DNA of 64,000 nucleotides from Pseudomonas sp. RIT-PI-S (GCF_025642975.1 NZ_JANZKJ010000007.1:62001-126000); one strand, 5' to 3'. Counted from the stretch's first letter, positions 8,516-17,683 are shown. The notes: generated by a model from the letters alone, not told the origin. Numbers and translations are program-made.

Positions 8516-8535
8516 TATTTAGTGTGCCATTCAAT
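8516..8535. promoter_or_regulatory. Candidate OhrR operator upstream of ohrR
   Basis: Second copy of the TATTTAGTGTGC element seen before ohr, here followed by CATTCAAT, in the divergent space between ohrR and the TauE-type gene. Two copies sharing about 16 of 20 bases suggest a common regulator; binding by OhrR is inferred. Confidence 0.45.
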
Positions 8536-8654
8536 CCGTGTCGGCTTTTTATTTATTACCGCAGCGAGCAACCTGAAATTTCGAACCGTGGAGGCATTCA
8601 GAAGTTCGTTAAATGTTCATCTCCCGTACGATATGAAATTTTCCGGAGGTGGGC

Positions 8655-9404
8655 ATGGTCGAGTGGGCAGGTTATGTACTCTTTGGCGCGGCGCTAGGCA
8701 CGCTCGGTGGCCTGTTCGGCATTGGCGGCGGGCTGATTGCAATCCCCGCCCTAGGGCTGCTCTTCGGGCTCGACCAGCAACTTGCGCAAGGGACGGCATT
8801 GGTGATGGTGGTACCCAACGTGCTCCTGGCCTTGTGGCGCTACCATCAGCGCAACCGCATCGATCCACGCCATGCCATCGCGCTGGGTGTCGCTGGGCTT
8901 GTGTGCGCCTGGCTGGGGTCGCTATGGGCCATCGGGCTGGATGCGGTAGCCATGCGCAAAGGGTTCGTAGGCTTCCTGCTGGTGCTGGCAGCGATGAACT
9001 TGGCGCGCCTGGCCGGCCAGCAGCCGGCACCCGCGCAGGCGCTCAGGCATGGCTGGCCCTGGCTCGGAGCGTTAGGCGGCGTAGCCGGGCTGGCGGGCGG
9101 GCTGTTCGGAGTTGGCGGGGCAGTGGTTGCCACGCCCGTGCTCACCGCAGTGTTCGGTGCCTCTCAGGTGGTCGCGCAAGGCCTGTCGCTGGCGCTGGCG
9201 GCGCCTAGCACTGGGATCACTCTGCTTACGTATGCCCTGCACCAGCATGTGAATTGGCCGATGGGCCTGGCCATGGCCATCGGCGGGTTGATGAGCATCA
9301 GCTGGGGTGTGCGTATCGCTTATGCCATGCCGGAACGGGCGCTGCGCGCGGCCTTTTGCGGTTTTCTGGTGGTGTGCGCTCTGATGCTCGCCTTCAAATC
9401 TTGA
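8655..9404 (+). CDS. TauE/SafE-family sulfite/organosulfonate exporter-like permease
   Basis: A 249-residue polytopic membrane protein with about eight hydrophobic segments. The two halves each contain a glycine-rich repeat (GGLFGIGGGLIAIPAL near 20-35 and GGLFGVGGAVVATPVL near 155-172), the duplicated TSUP signature. Family members export sulfite, sulfoacetate or other small organosulfur anions, or import thiosulfate; substrate is not deducible. ATG 8655 is preceded by CGGAGG at six bases; a GTG two codons earlier would sit on the ribosome site. The last 11 bases overlap the end of the convergent LysR gene. Confidence 0.86.
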   Translation: MVEWAGYVLFGAALGTLGGLFGIGGGLIAIPALGLLFGLDQQLAQGTALVMVVPNVLLALWRYHQRNRIDPRHAIALGVAGLVCAWLGSLWAIGLDAVAMRKGFVGFLLVLAAMNLARLAGQQPAPAQALRHGWPWLGALGGVAGLAGGLFGVGGAVVATPVLTAVFGASQVVAQGLSLALAAPSTGITLLTYALHQHVNWPMGLAMAIGGLMSISWGVRIAYAMPERALRAAFCGFLVVCALMLAFKS

Positions 9405-10248
9405 ACCCCTCGGCAATGAATTCGGCCAGTGATTCTGTGATAGGCGATTGGGTAGCGGCATTGCGTAACAGCATCACATTGGCCAGCGGCAATTCCGGCA
9501 AACCTTCAGCAGCCCCGAGCACGCGCATGTCTGCTGGGATCAAGCTCTTCAACTGCGCCGTAACCGCAAGCCCAGCCGTGACCACGGCCATGATCGCCGC
9601 TAGGCTGGGGCTGCTGTAGGCAATGCGAAAGGCCTTGCCGCCAGCGTCCAGCGCGTTGCACGCCCAGGCGCGGCAGAAACACTCGCTGTTGAACATCGCC
9701 AGGGGCACCGGATCCTTCTCATGGGGGGCGAAGCCGCTGGCCTCGGCCCAGACGAAACGCTCCTGGCGCAGCAATTGACCGACCTCGTGGCCCGGCTCCC
9801 GGGTAACGATGGTCAGGTCCAGGTCCTGGCGATTGAGCAACTGCGAAGAGATCTCGCAATGCACTTCTACCTGCACCAGTGGATACGCCTGGGCGAAACG
9901 GGAAAGGATGCCAGGCAAGAAACGCATGGCGTAGTCGTCTGGCGTACCGATGCGCACGGTGCCAACCATATGGGGTGCGCGCAGGGTGTTGAAGACCTCG
10001 CTATGCAGCTTGAGGATGCGCCGCGCGTAACCTAGCAGCACTTGCCCTTCAGCGGTGAGCCGAACCTGGCGGCCATCGCGCTCGAACAGCTGTCGCTGCA
10101 ATACGTCCTCTTCAAGGCGCTTCATCTGCATGCTCACTGCCGACTGGGTGCGGTTGACCAACTCGCCCGCCCGGGTGAAGCCGCCATGGTCGGCTATCGC
10201 GACGAAGGTGCGCAGCACGTCGGAGTCGATACTGGGATAAGAGGACAT
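9394..10248 (-). CDS. LysR-type transcriptional regulator
   Basis: A 284-residue LysR regulator. The N-terminal winged helix-turn-helix (about 10-68) has the classic FVAIADHGGFTRAGELVNRTQSAVS pattern, broken here at FVAIADHGG / FTRAGELV. A linker helix and a periplasmic-binding-like effector domain (about 92-280) follow. The length is slightly short for the family (about 300), with a trimmed C-terminus. It is divergent from a DUF1127 gene with about 96 bases between starts, a pairing often seen in pseudomonads, so that gene and ldr-type autoregulation are the first candidate targets. The effector is unknown. Confidence 0.92.
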   Translation of the reverse strand: MSSYPSIDSDVLRTFVAIADHGGFTRAGELVNRTQSAVSMQMKRLEEDVLQRQLFERDGRQVRLTAEGQVLLGYARRILKLHSEVFNTLRAPHMVGTVRIGTPDDYAMRFLPGILSRFAQAYPLVQVEVHCEISSQLLNRQDLDLTIVTREPGHEVGQLLRQERFVWAEASGFAPHEKDPVPLAMFNSECFCRAWACNALDAGGKAFRIAYSSPSLAAIMAVVTAGLAVTAQLKSLIPADMRVLGAAEGLPELPLANVMLLRNAATQSPITESLAEFIAEGFKI

Positions 10249-10344
10249 TCATCAAACTCCGAGATGCAATCCATAAGAAACATTCGTTGGATTGATCTTA
10301 GCGCTGGGCGGACACTTTGCCCATCACTCACGGAGGGTAAGAAG

Positions 10345-10575
10345 ATGAAAGGTCAAAAAGGTTTTGTACGCGTTACCCCAGCGCCCCTGCATATTCCTGG
10401 CGCCGGATTGGCCCACTCGCTCGCTACCCAGGTCAACCGCTGGTGGGAACTGGCCAGGCAGCGTCGCCAGCTCGCCTCGCTGAGCGATTCGGCACTGCAG
10501 GACCTGGGCCTGAGCCGCGCCGACATTGCCTCGGAAGTGGAGCGGCCCTTCTGGGACGACCCGATGCACAAGTGA
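10345..10575 (+). CDS. DUF1127 domain protein
   Basis: A 76-residue protein with a C-terminal DUF1127 helix pair: WWELARQRRQLASLSDSAL then LQDLGLSRADIASEVERPFW. The arginine-rich first helix and the LxDLGLSR motif are diagnostic. Small DUF1127 proteins in other alphaproteobacteria and gammaproteobacteria have been linked to RNA binding and to phosphate or stress responses, but the role of this one is open. ATG 10345 follows CGGAGGG at eight bases. It is divergent from the LysR gene, which may control it. Confidence 0.9.
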   Translation: MKGQKGFVRVTPAPLHIPGAGLAHSLATQVNRWWELARQRRQLASLSDSALQDLGLSRADIASEVERPFWDDPMHK

Positions 10576-10635
10576 GCAGTGCGGGACGGGGCGCGCTTGG
10601 GCTAGAGTCAAGAGCACTGCCGAACGGAATCGCCT

Positions 10636-11880
10636 ATGCCGCCCCGCTTATCCTTTTCCTCGCTCGAGGTACGTCGAATTGCCTTATGGGCCCAGGGGTT
10701 TGCAGCCCGCCAGGGCCAGCACCAGCCACGTCATCTGTTGGCGATGGTCGACCGCCTGGGTGCGTTGCAGCTCGATTCGGTCAACGCCCTAGTGCGTTCT
10801 CATTACTTGCCATTGTATTCACGCCTGGGCGCTTATCCTCGCGAGGCGCTGGACGCTATGGCCTGGGGCAGCGGCCGGCAGCGGCGGCTGTTCGAATATT
10901 GGGGGCATGAGGCTTCGCTATTGCCTGTGCAACTGCAGCCACTGCTGCGCTGGCGAATGGCACGGGCTGCTGCGGGCCAAGGTATTTACCAGCAACTGGC
11001 CCGCTTTGGCGCAGAGCAACCGCAGCGTATCGCCGCCGTGCTCGGCCGGGTTCAACGTGAAGGGGCATTGGCCGCCGGCAGCCTTTCGATCCGGCAGGAG
11101 CGGGCCGGGCCCTGGTGGGACTGGAGCCAAGAGAAAATGGCGCTGGAGTGGCTGTTCGCCGCCGGTGAGGTCACAGTGGCAGCGCGGCGCGGTTTCGAGC
11201 GCCTATACGACCTGCCCGAGCGCGTGCTGCCCGCCGCGGTGCTGGCGCAGGCGACGCCCACCGTCGAGGAGGCGCAGCGGCAACTGCTGCTGCATGCCGC
11301 CAAGGCGCTCGGCGTCGCCAGTGAGCAAGATCTACGCGCCTATTTCCGCCTCAGCCCCGGTGAAGCCCGGCTTCGGCTGGAGGAGCTAGGCGAGGCGGGC
11401 AGCCTGTTGCGCTGCGAGGTAGAGGGTTGGCCTCGGCCGGGTTGGTGCATGCCGATCGAGCGGCTGCCCCGGGCCGTCACCACCCACGCGCTGCTCTCGC
11501 CGTTCGACTCCCTGCTGTGGGAGCGCGACCGGGCGCAACGGTTGTTTGGCTTCCGCTATCGGCTGGAGTTTTACACGCCGCCATCGCAGCGGGTGTATGG
11601 CTATTACGTGATGCCGTTTTTGTACCAGGAACAGTTGCTGGCACGGGTCGATCTGCGCGCCGAGCGCGCAACCCAGCGGCTGTTGGTGCATGCGGTCCAC
11701 GAAGAGCCCGGGGGGCTGAGCGAGGATGCCGTCCAGGCGCTCGGCCACGCTTTGCATGAGCTGGCCGCCTGGCTCGGCCTGGAACGGCTGGAGGTCCTGT
11801 GCCAGCGCAGCGAGGGTCAGACGCTGCGCCGTACCGCCTTCAGCGTCTCGGCGATCATGAACGCCAACTCCAAGGACTGA
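10636..11880 (+). CDS. YcaQ/AlkZ-type winged-helix DNA glycosylase
   Basis: A 414-residue member of the HTH_42 (YcaQ/AlkZ) family. These cytoplasmic enzymes are made of three tandem winged helices and unhook interstrand crosslinks or excise bulky alkylated bases. The catalytic QxD motif is visible as Gln45-Leu46-Asp47 in [24 protein letters not shown], split here as LGALQLDSV and [12 protein letters not shown]. The Asp version places it in the YcaQ-like rather than the QxQ AlkZ branch. Length matches. A run of 64 bases at the 3' end overlaps the coding end of the convergent DAHP synthase gene. Function is inferred from characterised E. coli YcaQ. Confidence 0.88.
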   Translation: MPPRLSFSSLEVRRIALWAQGFAARQGQHQPRHLLAMVDRLGALQLDSVNALVRSHYLPLYSRLGAYPREALDAMAWGSGRQRRLFEYWGHEASLLPVQLQPLLRWRMARAAAGQGIYQQLARFGAEQPQRIAAVLGRVQREGALAAGSLSIRQERAGPWWDWSQEKMALEWLFAAGEVTVAARRGFERLYDLPERVLPAAVLAQATPTVEEAQRQLLLHAAKALGVASEQDLRAYFRLSPGEARLRLEELGEAGSLLRCEVEGWPRPGWCMPIERLPRAVTTHALLSPFDSLLWERDRAQRLFGFRYRLEFYTPPSQRVYGYYVMPFLYQEQLLARVDLRAERATQRLLVHAVHEEPGGLSEDAVQALGHALHELAAWLGLERLEVLCQRSEGQTLRRTAFSVSAIMNANSKD

Positions 11881-13169
11881 TCGGCGTTTAGCCGAGGGTC
11901 GCAGTGGGTGTGATAGCGATCGGAGAGCGCGTCTTCAGTGATCGGCCGCGAGCCGCCGATGCATTCGGTGACATTCTGCCCGGTCATTTCGATATGAATG
12001 CCGCCGGCGTATGTGCCTTCCGCCTGGTGCGCCTGGAAGAAGTCCTTCACTTCGCCCAGGATCTGCGCAAAGTCGCGGGTTTTATAGCCGCTGCTGGCCT
12101 TGATGGTGTTGCCATGCATCGGATCGCAGCTCCACAACACTTGGCGGCCTTCGCGTTGCACGGTGCGCAGCAACCGTGGCAGATGTTCGCCGACCTTGCC
12201 GGCGCCCATGCGAACGATCAGGTTGAGGCGGCCAGGGTCGTTATCCGGGTTGAGGATGTCGATCAGCCGAATCAGATCCTCGCCATTCATGCTAGGGCCG
12301 ACCTTGACCCCAATGGGGTTGTTGACCCCGCGCAGGAACTCCACGTGGGCACCGTCGAGCTGCCGGGTACGGTCGCCGATCCACAGCATGTGCGCGGAGC
12401 AGTCGTACCAGTCGTTGGTCAGGCTGTCACGGCGCACGAAGGCCTGCTCGAAGTTCAGCAGCAGCGCTTCATGGGCGGTGAAGAAGCTCGTTTCGCGCAG
12501 CTGCGGCAGGTTGTCCAGGCCGCAGGCGCGCATGAAGCCCAGGGTTTCATCGATGCGGTCGGCCAGCCGATGGTATTTCTCCGCCAGGGCCGAGCCGGCG
12601 ATGAAGTCCAGGTTCCATTTATGCACCTGGTGCAGGTCGGCGAAACCGCCTTGAGCGAAGGCGCGCAACAGGTTCAGGCTGGCGGTGGACTGATGGTAGG
12701 CCTGCAGCAGCCTGTCTGGGTCGGGGGTGCGGCTTTTCGCATCGAAACCAATGCCGTTGACGATGTCGCCACGGTAAGCCGGCAGGGTCACCAAGCCTTG
12801 GGTTTCATCGTCGCCGGAGCGTGGCTTGGCGAATTGCCCGGCCATGCGCCCGACCTTGATCACCGGGCAGCCCGCGGCAAAGGTCATGACCACGGCCATC
12901 TGCAGCAGCACCTTGAAGGTGTCGCGGATCTTTGCGGCGGAGAATTCTGCGAAGCTTTCCGCGCAGTCGCCGCCTTGCAGAAGGAACGCCCGGCCCTGAG
13001 TCACTTCAGCGAATTGCCGGCGCAGTTCCCGCGCCTCGCCGGCGAACACCAGCGGCGGGTAACCTGCGAGGGTCTGTTCGACCCGTGCCAGGTGGGCGGC
13101 GTCTGGGTAGCTCGGCTGCTGTTTTATCGGCAACGCGCGCCAGCTTTCTGGGCTCCAGGGGGCGGGCAT
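11817..13169 (-). CDS. Class II 3-deoxy-D-arabino-heptulosonate 7-phosphate synthase
   Basis: A 450-residue plant-type (class II) DAHP synthase. It condenses phosphoenolpyruvate and erythrose 4-phosphate, the first step of the shikimate pathway. Hallmarks are [11 protein letters not shown] (about 63-73, metal-binding Cys), the [11 protein letters not shown] block, [21 protein letters not shown] and the [16 protein letters not shown] metal-site region. ATG 13169 has GAGG upstream. The sequence lacks the phz-cluster context, so it is probably a housekeeping isoenzyme; I recall the orthologue PA2843. Allosteric behaviour is not evident. Its stop codon region lies inside the 3' end of the convergent YcaQ-type gene. 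Confidence 0.94.
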   Translation of the reverse strand: MPAPWSPESWRALPIKQQPSYPDAAHLARVEQTLAGYPPLVFAGEARELRRQFAEVTQGRAFLLQGGDCAESFAEFSAAKIRDTFKVLLQMAVVMTFAAGCPVIKVGRMAGQFAKPRSGDDETQGLVTLPAYRGDIVNGIGFDAKSRTPDPDRLLQAYHQSTASLNLLRAFAQGGFADLHQVHKWNLDFIAGSALAEKYHRLADRIDETLGFMRACGLDNLPQLRETSFFTAHEALLLNFEQAFVRRDSLTNDWYDCSAHMLWIGDRTRQLDGAHVEFLRGVNNPIGVKVGPSMNGEDLIRLIDILNPDNDPGRLNLIVRMGAGKVGEHLPRLLRTVQREGRQVLWSCDPMHGNTIKASSGYKTRDFAQILGEVKDFFQAHQAEGTYAGGIHIEMTGQNVTECIGGSRPITEDALSDRYHTHCDPRLNADQSLELAFMIAETLKAVRRSV

Positions 13170-13261
13170 GGGGACCTCGGGCTTTTATGGACGGGGCGGC
13201 GATCTTACCCTAGAAACATGCGGCCCCGCTGCACTGGCCAATCCTTGAGCAGTAGAGGAGA

Positions 13262-14074
13262 ATGGCCGGTTTCCGCGTGAACAACGGGCCCCCCGTGGAC
13301 GAACCGACCCAAACAACTGCCACCACCCCGGAACAGGAGCGCCTGCTCGCCGAAGTCGAAGACGCTTTCGGGATGATCCGGGTGTGGGAAGTCGGCGAGT
13401 ACCGTTTTCTCGAGTTTGGCGCCGCGATCGAACAAAGCTGCGTATTCATGCCCGATCCCGCCTGGCTTGAATACGACTACACCCGCGCCATGCTGATTGG
13501 CGCGCTGTGCCACGCTCACGCGGACAGCGCGCTGTTCCTGGGCCTTGGCGCCGGCACCCTGACCCAAGCCTGCCTGGCGCACCTCCCGTTGGAAGACGTG
13601 GAATGCATCGAGCTGCGCCCGGATGTGCCACGCTTGGCCATGGATTACCTGGGGCTTGCCGACGATCCGCGCCTTTATATCCGCATAGGCGACGCGCTCG
13701 AGCTGCTGCCCAGCGCCGAACGCGCCGACCTGGTGTTCGTCGACCTCTACACAGACCAAGGGCCAGGTGTCGGGCACCTGGCCTGGCGCTTCCTCGAGCA
13801 ATGCCAGCAGCAACTCAACCCCGGTGGCTGGTTGGTGATCAACCAATGGGCGGCCGATGACGGCAAGCCCTTGGGTGCTGCGCTGCTGCGTGGGCTGTAC
13901 CACCGCCACTATTGGGAATTGCCGGTCAAGGAGGGCAATGTGATCCTGCTGGTGCCCGCCGAGCTGGATCAGGTGCTCGACCTTGAAGGCCTGCACGAGC
14001 GATGCGCCGCGCTGGCGCCACGCCTGGGGTATTCGCTCGATTACCTGTTGGCTGTGCTGCGCCCGGCCTCCTGA
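13262..14074 (+). CDS. Spermidine synthase-like Rossmann methyltransferase-fold protein
   Basis: A 270-residue protein with the polyamine-synthase fold. LFLGLGAGTLTQACL (about 97-111) is the nucleotide or aminopropyl donor loop, ECIELRPDV carries the acidic residue at the end of strand 2, and ADLVFVDLYTDQG is the catalytic DxD/Y region. Stand-alone pseudomonad SpeE-like proteins of this size are common and may not make spermidine. The start is uncertain: at ATG 13262 the GAGGAG sits only one base upstream, which is too close, and GTG 13277 is an alternative. It is divergent from the DAHP synthase gene and upstream of the helicase gene. Confidence 0.78.
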   Translation: MAGFRVNNGPPVDEPTQTTATTPEQERLLAEVEDAFGMIRVWEVGEYRFLEFGAAIEQSCVFMPDPAWLEYDYTRAMLIGALCHAHADSALFLGLGAGTLTQACLAHLPLEDVECIELRPDVPRLAMDYLGLADDPRLYIRIGDALELLPSAERADLVFVDLYTDQGPGVGHLAWRFLEQCQQQLNPGGWLVINQWAADDGKPLGAALLRGLYHRHYWELPVKEGNVILLVPAELDQVLDLEGLHERCAALAPRLGYSLDYLLAVLRPAS

Positions 14075-14155
14075 ACCCGACCAGTGGGGGCAGGCGGGGC
14101 AGCGCTATCTTGGTGGTGAAAAAACTCACCCTGGCGCCAGCTTTTCAGGTATGAT

Positions 14156-14368
14156 GCGCGCCGGCCATTTAACGGGCCACGTTTAGGTAGCATTCTCCGA
14201 AGACAGCTTCGGCTGACGTCCGCGCTAGCGGGCTCTCCTGACGATTCATTCATCAATCGTTTTCGCAAATCCCCGCCGCCAAAGTTGCCAGGGTGACTCT
14301 CGAAGTCTTACGGCATGTGCAACTTTGGAGCATGGGTCTTTGCGGATGCACTTAGAGGCAGACCCATG
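14156..14368 (+). promoter_or_regulatory. Structured 5' leader of the DEAD-box helicase mRNA
   Basis: About 210 bases separate a possible -10 (TATGAT, 14150-14155; poor -35) from the helicase ATG. The leader can fold into several perfect hairpins: CCGAAG/CTTCGG (14197-14212), CCAAAGTTGC/GCAACTTTGG (14279-14288 with 14319-14328), and CATGGGTCT/AGACCCATG (14331-14339 with 14360-14368). The last stem contains the ATG start codon, and its 20-base loop exposes TAGAGG, the ribosome site. Only two bases separate the last two stems, so they could stack. The pairing is read directly; a regulatory role is inferred. Confidence 0.6.
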
Positions 14369-16024
14369 ACCCAGGAATCCGGCGGCTTCGCCGCGCTCGA
14401 ACTTCATCCAAGCATCGTTGCCGCAGTCATCGCCACGGGGTACGAAGAACCCTCGGCGATCCAGCAGCAATCGATCCCGATCATCCTTGCCGGTCATGAC
14501 ATGATCGGCCAGGCGCAGACCGGCACCGGCAAGACCGCCGCGTTCGCTCTGCCGATCCTGCACCGTATCGACCCGAGCAAGCGCGAGCCGCAAGCCCTGA
14601 TCCTGGCGCCGACCCGTGAGTTGGCGCTGCAAGTGGCTACCGCGTTCGAAACCTATGCCAAGCAGATGCCTGGCGTGAACGTAGTAGCCGTATATGGCGG
14701 TGCCCCGATGGGCCCGCAACTCAAAGCCATTCGCAATGGCGCGCAAATCGTCGTGGCCACCCCGGGCCGCCTGTGCGACCACCTGCGCCGCGATGAAAAA
14801 GTACTGGCGACCGTCAACCACCTGGTGCTCGACGAAGCCGACGAAATGCTCAAGCTGGGCTTCATGGACGACCTCGAAGTGATCTTCGACGCCATGCCGG
14901 AAACCCGCCAGACCGTGCTGTTCTCGGCAACGCTGCCGGCGTCCATTCGCGCGATCGCCGAGCGTCACCTGCGCGATCCCAAGCACGTCAAGATCCAGAG
15001 CAAGACCCAGACCGTCTCGGCCATCGAGCAGGCCTACCTGCTGGTCCACGCCGACCAGAAGGTGCCCGCGGTACTGCGCCTGTTGGAAGTGGAAGAGTTC
15101 GATGCTCTGATCGCCTTCGTGCGCACCAAGCAAGCGACCCTGGACCTGGCCAGCGCTCTGGAAGCCAAGGGCTACAAGGCTGCCGCGCTCAACGGCGACA
15201 TCGCCCAGAACCAGCGTGAGCGGGTGATCGACTCGCTCAAGGATGGCCGCCTGGACATCGTCGTCGCCACCGACGTCGCCGCCCGCGGTTTGGACGTTCC
15301 GCGCATCACCCACGTGTTCAACGTGGATATGCCGTACGATCCGGAATCCTACGTGCACCGTATCGGCCGTACTGGCCGCGCCGGTCGCGAGGGGCGTGCG
15401 CTGCTGCTGGTAACGCCGCGTGAGCGCCGCATGCTGCAGGTGATCGAGCGCGTGACCGGGCAGAAGGTCGCTGAAGTCCGCTTGCCGAACGCCCAGGCCG
15501 TCCTGGATGCTCGTATCAAGAAGCTGACCAACAGCCTCGCGCCCCTGGTCGCCGATGCCGAAGCCAGCCATGGCGAACTGCTCGACCGCCTGACCGCCGA
15601 CATTGGCTGCACGCCACGTGCGCTGGCTGCCGCGCTGCTGAGCAAGGCGACCAATGGGCAGGCGCTGGACCTGGCCACGGTCGAACGCGACCAGCCGCTG
15701 GTGCCGACCGCCGCGCCGCGCGAGCGTACTGGCGAGCGCAGCGGTGAGCGTCACGAGCGCCGTGCGCCCATGCCGCTGGGCGAGGGCCGTGTACGCTGCC
15801 GTACCGCCCTGGGTGCTCGCGACGGTATCGCCGCGAAGAACCTGCTGGGTGCGATCCTCAATGAGGGTGGCCTGGTGCGTGAAACCATCGGTCGCATTCA
15901 GGTACGTGACAGCTTCAGCCTGGTCGAGCTGCCGGAAGACGGTCTTGACCGTTTGCTGGCCAAGCTCAAGGACACTCGCGTCGCCGGCAAGCAGCTCAAG
16001 CTGCGTCGGTACCGCGAAGACTAA
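14366..16024 (+). CDS. deaD: DEAD-box ATP-dependent RNA helicase (DeaD/CsdA type)
   Basis: A 552-residue cold-shock type RNA helicase. It has motif I QTGTGKT (51-57), DEAD (156-159), a SAT motif in LFSATLP, ARGLDVPRI, and HRIGRTGRAG (from 331). The C-terminal extension ends in a DbpA-type RNA-binding domain (about 475-550, CRTALGARDGIAAKNLLGAI onward). Such enzymes unwind rRNA and mRNA structures during ribosome assembly and mRNA decay, notably in the cold. I chose ATG 14366 with TAGAGG seven bases upstream; an in-frame ATG at 14315 would add 17 residues but lies inside a hairpin with no ribosome site. A strong terminator follows. Confidence 0.93.
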   Translation: MTQESGGFAALELHPSIVAAVIATGYEEPSAIQQQSIPIILAGHDMIGQAQTGTGKTAAFALPILHRIDPSKREPQALILAPTRELALQVATAFETYAKQMPGVNVVAVYGGAPMGPQLKAIRNGAQIVVATPGRLCDHLRRDEKVLATVNHLVLDEADEMLKLGFMDDLEVIFDAMPETRQTVLFSATLPASIRAIAERHLRDPKHVKIQSKTQTVSAIEQAYLLVHADQKVPAVLRLLEVEEFDALIAFVRTKQATLDLASALEAKGYKAAALNGDIAQNQRERVIDSLKDGRLDIVVATDVAARGLDVPRITHVFNVDMPYDPESYVHRIGRTGRAGREGRALLLVTPRERRMLQVIERVTGQKVAEVRLPNAQAVLDARIKKLTNSLAPLVADAEASHGELLDRLTADIGCTPRALAAALLSKATNGQALDLATVERDQPLVPTAAPRERTGERSGERHERRAPMPLGEGRVRCRTALGARDGIAAKNLLGAILNEGGLVRETIGRIQVRDSFSLVELPEDGLDRLLAKLKDTRVAGKQLKLRRYRED

Positions 16025-16040
16025 GCTGAGCTTGCGTTGA

Positions 16041-16078
16041 CCAAAACCCCCGCCTGAGTGCGGGGGTTTTGTTTTTTG
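16041..16078. terminator. Bidirectional terminator after deaD
   Basis: AAAACCCCCG (16043-16052) pairs with CGGGGGTTTT (16061-16070), followed by GTTTTTT. It lies between the helicase gene and the convergent dioxygenase gene and can act for both. Confidence 0.9.
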
Positions 16079-16132
16079 GAGCAGGCGCTGGCGAAGCCTG
16101 CGAGCAATGGGCTTTGCGCCGCGGCAAGGTCG

Positions 16133-16900
16133 TCAGTCGAACCGATAGATGTCCATGCCCAGGGAGCCCAGGGTGAACCCTTGATGGGCGATGCCGAAAC
16201 GGCCTCCGGCGCCCATGGCGAAATACAGCGGCAGCAAGTGCTCGTCGCTGGGGTGGTTGCGCGCCGCATGCGGCGCCTGCCGGCGATAATCCAATAGCGC
16301 CTCAAGATCACCCGCGCCTAGCTTGCCGATCATCCACTCACGAAACGCCAGGGCCCAGGGCGTGGCCTGTTCATCCTGGGCGTAGCGGTCCAGCTCGCGC
16401 AGGTTATGGGTGATGCTGCCGGAACCGATCAGCAACACGTCTTCTTCGCGCAAGCTGGCCAGTACCTTGCCGACCGCGACTTGTAGGGCAGGCCCGTGCT
16501 GGCTGGGTAGCGATACCTGAACCACTGGTATGTCGGCGTCTGGGTACATCAGCCGCAGCGGCACCCAGGCGCCGTGGTCGAAGGGTCGCTGTCGCGCCAG
16601 GCTGGTCGGAAGCCCTTGGGCATTGAGTTGTTCCGCGATGCGTGCGGCCAGGTCGGGGTCGCCCGGGGCGCTGTAGCGCAAAGCATAGAGCGGCGCGGGG
16701 AAGCCGCCGAAGTCGTGCCAGGTGGGCGGAGCAGGGTGGCTACCTACCTCCAGGCTGTCGCTCTCCCAATGGGCCGACACCACCACGATAGCTTTCGGCC
16801 GTGGGAGTGCGCTGGCCAGGCGGAGCAAGGCCGGGCCGCTGGTTCCCGGCTCCAGGGCGAGCATGGGGGATCCGTGTGAAATGAACAGGCTGGGCAGCAT
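16133..16900 (-). CDS. 4,5-DOPA dioxygenase-type extradiol ring-cleavage enzyme (LigB family)
   Basis: A 255-residue LigB-superfamily protein like E. coli YgiD. Candidate metal ligands are His in FISHGSPM (about 9), AHWES (about 44) and HPSDEHLLPLY (about 220), with RPFDHGAW as the active-site loop. YgiD has a single metal and cleaves catechols such as L-DOPA to 4,5-seco products; the natural substrate in pseudomonads is unknown. The start MLPSLFISHG places the first His in the usual position. Its neighbours are housekeeping genes without catabolic context, so a role in scavenging stray catechols is only a guess. Confidence 0.87.
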   Translation of the reverse strand: MLPSLFISHGSPMLALEPGTSGPALLRLASALPRPKAIVVVSAHWESDSLEVGSHPAPPTWHDFGGFPAPLYALRYSAPGDPDLAARIAEQLNAQGLPTSLARQRPFDHGAWVPLRLMYPDADIPVVQVSLPSQHGPALQVAVGKVLASLREEDVLLIGSGSITHNLRELDRYAQDEQATPWALAFREWMIGKLGAGDLEALLDYRRQAPHAARNHPSDEHLLPLYFAMGAGGRFGIAHQGFTLGSLGMDIYRFD

Positions 16901-17015
16901 GGCGGCCTCGCATCAAGGATAGGGCTTAATCTTGAGCGAGCCGCTGAGGAGAGATCCAACGGGTTTTTTTGTACGAACCCATCGAATTTCCCGAGGTAAG
17001 CGGCAAGTTGGCCGG

Positions 17016-17651
17016 TTACTGGCCTTGCAAGCGTTGGATCAGGCCCTGGGCGCCATCGATTGAACGCTGCATGTCGGTCAGCAGTGGCTGCACGGTGCCG
17101 CTCACCGTGCTATAGCCGGCGTCGAGGCCGCTGATAGTCCGCGCATTGGCCTGGTGCCGATAGAACAGCAGCTGGTCGTTGAGGGCGTCGAGCGCCGGCA
17201 GAACATGGCTCTGGGCGCTGCGCATCTTGGTTAGCAGGTCCTGGTACTGCGCTCGCGTGGCCTGCAATTGTGCGGCGCTGGCATCGCGCAGGCTTTGGGT
17301 GTGGTAATCCTTGAGTTCGCTTTCCCAGTCATCGAAGAGCGCTTCGGCGACCACCTGTACCTGATCCACCCGCGGCGCGACCGCGGCGGCGGCCTTCTCG
17401 CTGGCTTGATAATCGCGCTCAAGGTCGTTCACGGCCGATTCCAGATCGGCGCCGCTAAGCGCCTCGACCTGGCGATAATGCTCCAGCGTACGGTTGAATT
17501 GATAGCGCGCCTTGATCTGGGCATCGCGTGCGTCTTCGACCCGGTGCGCGAGGATTTCCCGTTTGGGGATGCCGGCGCTTTCCATCATTGACAGGTACGG
17601 GCTTTGGCAGCCGGCAAGGGCAAGCAGGGCAATTATCAGGGATCTACGCAT
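17016..17651 (-). CDS. DUF2959-type lipoprotein
   Basis: A 211-residue predicted lipoprotein. MRRSLIIALLALAGC forms a signal peptide with the lipobox LAGC, so Cys15 should be acylated after signal peptidase II cleavage; Gln at +2 favours the outer membrane. The mature part is highly charged and helical with coiled-coil features (VEDARDAQIKARYQF, then LEHYRQVEALSGADLES) that match the DUF2959 family. ATG 17651 is preceded by GGAG at eight bases; the longer in-frame extension lacks signal-peptide character. It lies downstream of htpX but behind a strong terminator, so it is probably transcribed on its own. Function unknown. Confidence 0.84.
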   Translation of the reverse strand: MRRSLIIALLALAGCQSPYLSMMESAGIPKREILAHRVEDARDAQIKARYQFNRTLEHYRQVEALSGADLESAVNDLERDYQASEKAAAAVAPRVDQVQVVAEALFDDWESELKDYHTQSLRDASAAQLQATRAQYQDLLTKMRSAQSHVLPALDALNDQLLFYRHQANARTISGLDAGYSTVSGTVQPLLTDMQRSIDGAQGLIQRLQGQ

Positions 17652-17683
17652 CGTTCGGCTCCAGGGTTCGAGCCTTGGACAAA

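Noticed and set aside
8491..8654. A short plus-strand protein frame between ohrR and the TauE-type gene.
   Set aside because: The sequence is AT-rich promoter space with operator-like elements, and no ribosome site precedes the frame.
11904..13280. Antisense open frame of about 458 codons over the DAHP synthase gene.
   Set aside because: It has no recognisable domains, and the opposite strand encodes a complete class II DAHP synthase.
13262..14074. Calling the gene speE (spermidine synthase).
   Set aside because: It shares the fold, but stand-alone pseudomonad members of this size are not shown to make spermidine, so no symbol was given.
14246..15754. Antisense open frame of about 500 codons over the helicase gene.
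   Set aside because: All helicase motifs are on the plus strand; the antisense product is a composition artefact.
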